Assembly (NCBI GenBank): GCA_003511785.1
Contig: DOIS01000331.1
Coordinates: 1-8,099, forward strand
Direction: 5' to 3'
DNA length: 8,099 bases
Source: Paracoccaceae bacterium
GTDB lineage: Bacteria; Pseudomonadota; Alphaproteobacteria; Rhodobacterales; Rhodobacteraceae
Shown: piece by piece, positions 5,100 through 8,099 of the stretch
How positions within the stretch are numbered: position 1 is the first letter of the stretch
Layout: each line of letters opens with the position of its first letter
Position numbers and translations under genes: made by a program
The notes under the pieces: model-generated
What the model was told of the DNA's origin: nothing
The model's input: the letters and a program-made list of their open reading frames with translations, nothing else
Database searches by the model: none

Positions 5100-6392
5100 A
5101 TGTCCGCCAAAGCCCCGAAAGACAGGGTGTTCCTGTTCCTGCAAGGCCCGCACGGGCCGTTTTTCCACGCGCTGGCCGGGATGCTGCGCGCGGCCGGGGC
5201 GCGCGTCTGGCGCGTGGGGTTCAACGCCGGTGACCGGGCCTTCTGGCCGCAGCGCGAGAGCTACATCCCCTTCGACCGCCCGCAGGAGGACTGGCCCGCC
5301 ACGCTGGACCGGCTGATGCGCGAGAAGGGCGTCACCGACCTGGTGCTCTACGGCGACACGCGGCCGATCCATGCCCGCGCGGTCGAGGCCGCCCGCACCC
5401 GTGGCCTGACGGTGCATGTGTTCGAAGAGGGGTATATGCGCCCCTACTGGGTCACCTACGAGCGCGGCGGCTCGAACGGGCATTCGCGGCTGATGGACAT
5501 GACCATCTCCGAGATGCAGGCGGCGCTGGCGCTGTCGGACATGGAGGCGCCGCTGCCGCCCGGCCATTGGGGCGACATGCGCCAGCACGTGTTCTACGGC
5601 GCGTTCTATCACTGGTTCGTCATGTTCCTGAACCGCCGCTATCGCAGCTTTCGGCCGCATCGCGCCCTGCCGGTGACCAAGGAATTCCAGCTCTATCTCA
5701 AGCGGCTGATGCTGATGCCGGTGCACGCGGTGGACCGGCGCCTGGCCACCTGGGGCGTGCGGCGGGGCGGCTTCCCCTATCACCTGGCGCTGTTGCAGCT
5801 CGAGCATGACAGCAGCTTCCAGATGCATTCGCCCTTCTCGACCATGACCGAGTTCCTGGCCGAGATCGTCAAGGGTTTCGCCGAAGGCGCGCCGCGTCAC
5901 CATCACCTTGTGGTCAAGGCACACCCGCTGGAGGATGGCCGCGTCCCCGTCCGGCGCGAGTTGAAGCGCCTGGCCCGCGCGCACGGCATCTCGGACCGGG
6001 TGCATTACCTGCGCGGCGGCAAGCTGGCACGGCTGCTCGACGACGCGCGCAGCGCGGTCACGGTCAATTCCACCGCCGGCCAGCAGGTGCTCTGGCGCGG
6101 CATCCCGCTGCGGGTGTTCGGTCGCGCGGTCTATGACAAGCCCGAATTCGTCTCGACCCAGCCCCTGCCGGAGTTCTTCGCCGGCGCCACCCGGCCCGAC
6201 GCGCGCGCCTATCGCGACTATCGCCGGTTCCTGCTGGAGACCAGCCAGGTGCCGGGGGGGTTCTATTCCGCGCGCGGGCGGCGGCAGTTGCTGCGTCACG
6301 TGGTCGACATGATGCTGGCCGCCGAAGACCCCTATGACGCGCTGAAATCCGGCACAGCGGCGCCTCGGCAACAGTTGCGCCTGGTGACCTGA
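5100..6392 (+). CDS. kpsS: KpsS-like capsule beta-Kdo transferase
   Basis: KpsS adds the first beta-Kdo residue to phosphatidylglycerol or its lyso form at the cytoplasmic face of the inner membrane, starting the poly-Kdo linker on ABC-transporter-exported capsules; KpsC extends it. The 430-residue product has the length and signature of the capsule polysaccharide export/synthesis family. It begins RVFLFLQGPHGPFF, followed by FEEGYMRPYWVTYE (108-121, with the conserved double Glu). Later come the KAHPLEDG block (273-280, His275), TVNSTAG (321-327) and YDKPEF near 345-350. No signal peptide or membrane helix is seen. Two starts are possible: 5073 (AGGG nine bases upstream) adds nine residues, while 5100 (AAGG nine bases upstream) puts the conserved RVFLFLQGP block near the N-terminus as is usual. 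I prefer 5100. It leads the plus-strand run kpsS, export lipoprotein, kpsC. The family call is firm; the donor sugar is inferred from the kpsC neighbour. Confidence 0.9.
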   Translation: MSAKAPKDRVFLFLQGPHGPFFHALAGMLRAAGARVWRVGFNAGDRAFWPQRESYIPFDRPQEDWPATLDRLMREKGVTDLVLYGDTRPIHARAVEAARTRGLTVHVFEEGYMRPYWVTYERGGSNGHSRLMDMTISEMQAALALSDMEAPLPPGHWGDMRQHVFYGAFYHWFVMFLNRRYRSFRPHRALPVTKEFQLYLKRLMLMPVHAVDRRLATWGVRRGGFPYHLALLQLEHDSSFQMHSPFSTMTEFLAEIVKGFAEGAPRHHHLVVKAHPLEDGRVPVRRELKRLARAHGISDRVHYLRGGKLARLLDDARSAVTVNSTAGQQVLWRGIPLRVFGRAVYDKPEFVSTQPLPEFFAGATRPDARAYRDYRRFLLETSQVPGGFYSARGRRQLLRHVVDMMLAAEDPYDALKSGTAAPRQQLRLVT

Positions 6393-6404
6393 GGGCCGCA
6401 GCCC

Positions 6405-6424
6405 GCGGGACTGGATTTTCCCGC
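6405..6424 (+). other. Small hairpin in the kpsS-lipoprotein gap
   Basis: GCGGGA (6405-6410) can pair with TCCCGC (6419-6424) across an eight-base loop, just after the kpsS stop. No T-run follows, so it is not a convincing terminator. It may tune the distal genes' expression or be chance in GC-rich DNA. The rest of the 92-base gap holds short A-runs (6445-6449 and 6459-6464) and the ribosome binding site of the next gene. Confidence 0.25.
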
Positions 6425-6484
6425 CGGATTCCGATACCTTGCCAAAAAACCGAGGCAGAAAAAACAGGTCGAGGAGACCGAGCA

Positions 6485-7621
6485 GTGAAATTGACGTCCC
6501 TTCGGTGGGCGAAGCCCATCCTATTCGCTGTCACGCTGGGCGCGGTGGCCGCCTGTGGCATGTTGCCGGCGGTCGGCCCGAACAAGCGCCAGATCTTCGC
6601 AGGCTCGGTCCAGAAAGAGGGCGATGCCTATGTCGTGTCGGTCAACGACCGGGTGACGCGCGCCACCGCCGTGGTGCCGGCGCTGGGCTTCTCCCAGGCC
6701 TTCCTGAGCGCGGGGCAGCTGACCTCGGACACGATCCGGCCCGGCGACTCGCTGGGTCTGACGATCTGGGAGAACGTGGATGACGGGCTGCTGGCCGGGG
6801 AAGGCGCCAACGCCACCGCGCTGGAAGAGGTGCAGGTGGACAGCGCCGGGTTCATCTTCGTGCCCTATGCCGGACGGGTGCGCGCCTCGGGCAACACGCC
6901 CGAGCAGCTGCGCGAGGTCATCACCGCCCGGCTGGAAGAGCAGACCCCCGACCCGCAGGTGCAGGTGCGCCGGCTGGCCGGGGACGGGGCCACCGTATCC
7001 CTGACCGGCGCCGTGGGGGCGCCCGGCATCTATCCGATCGAACGGCCGACCAGGACGCTGGCCACCATGCTGGCGCAGGCCGGTGGCGTGGCGATCGAGC
7101 CCGAGATCGCCCGGGTGACGATGATCCGCGGCGGTGAACGCGGGCAGGTCTGGTACCAGGACCTGTTCAAGCATCCCGAACTGGACGTGGCGCTGCGCGG
7201 CGGCGACCGCATCCTGGTCGAGCAGGACACACGCTCCTTCACCGCGCTGGGGGCCATGGCCACCCAGTCGCGCGTGCCCTTCGAGAGCCAGGATCTTTCC
7301 GCGCTGGAGGCGCTGGCCCAGGTGGGCGGCTTGCAATCGACCGCCTCGGACCCCACCGGCGTCTTCGTGATCCGCAACGAGCCGGCCGAGATCGCGGGCC
7401 AGGTGCTGGGCCGCGACGACCTGGTGGGGGCGCAGCGGATGATCTACGTGCTCAACCTGACCGAGCCCAATGGACTGTTCACGGCGCGCGACTTCGTGAT
7501 CCGCGACCAGGACACGCTCTATGTGACCGAAGCGCCCTATGCGCAGTGGACCAAGACCATCTCGCTGCTGGCCAGCCCGCTGACCCCGCTTGCCAACGTG
7601 CAGACCCTCGCGGGCGGCTGA
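6485..7621 (+). CDS. Polysaccharide export lipoprotein (BexD/CtrA/VexA, Wza-like)
   Basis: This is an outer-membrane polysaccharide export (OPX) protein, forming the ring-shaped channel through which capsule leaves the cell. The 378-residue precursor has a basic N-terminus, a hydrophobic stretch and the lipobox VAAC, with lipidated Cys24 followed by Gly. Next come the polysaccharide export domain (about 82-165, including IRPGDSLGLTIWE at 84-96) and a first SLBB ligand-binding domain (about 168-240, VSLTGAVGAPGIYPI). A second SLBB-like domain follows (about 250-345, ending near the LYVTEAP strand). The last 30 residues resemble the amphipathic helix that spans the outer membrane in Wza. The length matches Wza and BexD (about 380-390) rather than E. 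coli KpsD (about 560). The start codon is GTG, supported by GGAG eight bases upstream. It lies between kpsS and kpsC, indicating service to an ABC-transporter-dependent capsule. The kpsC start follows two bases after its stop. Confidence 0.93.
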   Translation: MKLTSLRWAKPILFAVTLGAVAACGMLPAVGPNKRQIFAGSVQKEGDAYVVSVNDRVTRATAVVPALGFSQAFLSAGQLTSDTIRPGDSLGLTIWENVDDGLLAGEGANATALEEVQVDSAGFIFVPYAGRVRASGNTPEQLREVITARLEEQTPDPQVQVRRLAGDGATVSLTGAVGAPGIYPIERPTRTLATMLAQAGGVAIEPEIARVTMIRGGERGQVWYQDLFKHPELDVALRGGDRILVEQDTRSFTALGAMATQSRVPFESQDLSALEALAQVGGLQSTASDPTGVFVIRNEPAEIAGQVLGRDDLVGAQRMIYVLNLTEPNGLFTARDFVIRDQDTLYVTEAPYAQWTKTISLLASPLTPLANVQTLAGG

Positions 7622-7623
7622 TC

Positions 7624-8099
7624 GTGCCGCAACAAGACCGTGATCGACCGGCAGCCGGGGGCCCACGCTCCCGGCTGTTTGTCTATAACGGGGGATTTCT
7701 CACCGACCGGCGGGTGCGGCGCATCCTGGGGCTCGCGGGATACGACCTGCGGCTGGGCCGGCCCGACCCGGACGACCTGGTGGGCGTCTGGGGCCAGAGC
7801 CCCACCGCGCACCGGGGCGAGGCCATGGCCGCGCGATGGGGCGCGGGGCTCTTGCGGGTCGAGGACGCGTTTCTGCGCTCGCTGCATCCGGGCCGGGCGG
7901 GCGAGCCGCCGCTGGGCCTGGTGCTGGATCAAAGCGGGGTGCATTTCGACGCATCCGCGCCCAGCGACCTGGAGCGGCTGCTGGCCGGCGCGGCGCTGGA
8001 CGATACCGCCCTGCTGGATCGCGCGCGCGAGGCGATTGCGCGGATGCGCGCGGCGCATCTCAGCAAGTATTCCGCCACCGACCCCGCCCTGCCCCCGCC
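7624..8099 (+). CDS. kpsC: KpsC capsule beta-Kdo transferase, N-terminal part
   Basis: KpsC extends the poly-Kdo linker of lipid-anchored capsules with two fused glycosyltransferase modules at the inner membrane. Only about 158 residues are inside the window; the frame is still open at the right edge, and the usual full length is about 650-700. Visible landmarks of the first module are SRLFVYNGGFLTDRRVRRIL (about 16-35), GVWGQSPTAHRG (about 58-69), LLRVEDAFLRSLHPG (about 79-93), the LGLVLDQSGVHFDA block (about 100-113) and HLSKYSA (about 147-153). The start is a GTG two bases after the TGA of the export lipoprotein, in a tight operon junction. No ATG is available nearby in this frame and the ribosome binding site is weak, so translation may be coupled to the upstream gene. 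The family assignment is strong; the true end and any second module are unseen. Confidence 0.9.
   Translation, partial: MPQQDRDRPAAGGPRSRLFVYNGGFLTDRRVRRILGLAGYDLRLGRPDPDDLVGVWGQSPTAHRGEAMAARWGAGLLRVEDAFLRSLHPGRAGEPPLGLVLDQSGVHFDASAPSDLERLLAGAALDDTALLDRAREAIARMRAAHLSKYSATDPALPP

Noticed and set aside
5058..6371. 437-codon minus-strand ORF antisense to kpsS
   Set aside because: Its composition (Gln, His, Arg, Pro runs) and lack of recognisable motifs mark it as the antisense shadow of kpsS.
6521..7666. 381-codon minus-strand ORF antisense to the export lipoprotein
   Set aside because: The opposite strand has a lipobox, export and SLBB domains with a good ribosome binding site; this frame has none of that.

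Overview
The window reads as chromosomal DNA of a GC-rich alphaproteobacterium, most likely a Rhodobacterales member (Rhodobacter/Roseobacter type). The evidence is the uniform high GC with GC-rich third codon positions, the RibB-RibA-like hybrid (RibBX) gene followed by ribH and nusB, and, at the left end, a probable 6S RNA gene convergent with a small SspA-like membrane protein gene. That last arrangement is described for Rhodobacter sphaeroides.

Layout from left to right. Positions 1-148 carry no supportable gene, only a 16-bp perfect palindrome (10-25) and a candidate promoter. Positions about 149-310 (+) hold the probable 6S RNA, closed by a strong intrinsic terminator at 321-356. Then, all on the minus strand, come sspA-like (376-699), nusB (808-1293), ribH (1290-1841) and ribBX (1846-2970). 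The last three are packed as one operon read right to left, ribBX-ribH-nusB: ribH starts 4 nt after the ribBX stop, and nusB starts inside the ribH stop. A PAP2-family membrane protein (3198-4244, +) diverges from ribBX and converges on ribE (4338-4925, -), with a long GC hairpin between the two 3' ends. From 5100 the plus strand enters capsule export and assembly genes: a KpsS-like beta-Kdo transferase, a BexD/CtrA/VexA-type outer-membrane export lipoprotein (6485-7621), and the start of kpsC (7624 onward), which is cut by the window edge.

How the genes work together. RibB activity makes the four-carbon riboflavin precursor, RibH condenses it to lumazine, and RibE dismutates lumazine to riboflavin. 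GTP cyclohydrolase II activity does not appear to be encoded here, because the RibA-like half of RibBX has lost its zinc cysteines and its catalytic Asp and Arg. RibA and RibD must therefore lie elsewhere. NusB, a transcription antitermination factor, is co-transcribed with ribH, as in many bacteria. KpsS and KpsC together build the poly-Kdo linker on the lipid anchor of ABC-transporter-dependent capsules, and the lipoprotein forms the outer-membrane exit channel. The inner-membrane ABC transporter genes are not in the window.

No insertion sequence, tRNA, rRNA, CRISPR array or clear sign of recent horizontal transfer is visible. The least ordinary points are the 6S/sspA convergent locus, the catalytically degenerate RibA domain, and the palindrome at the left edge. 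I found no evidence of an entirely new system.
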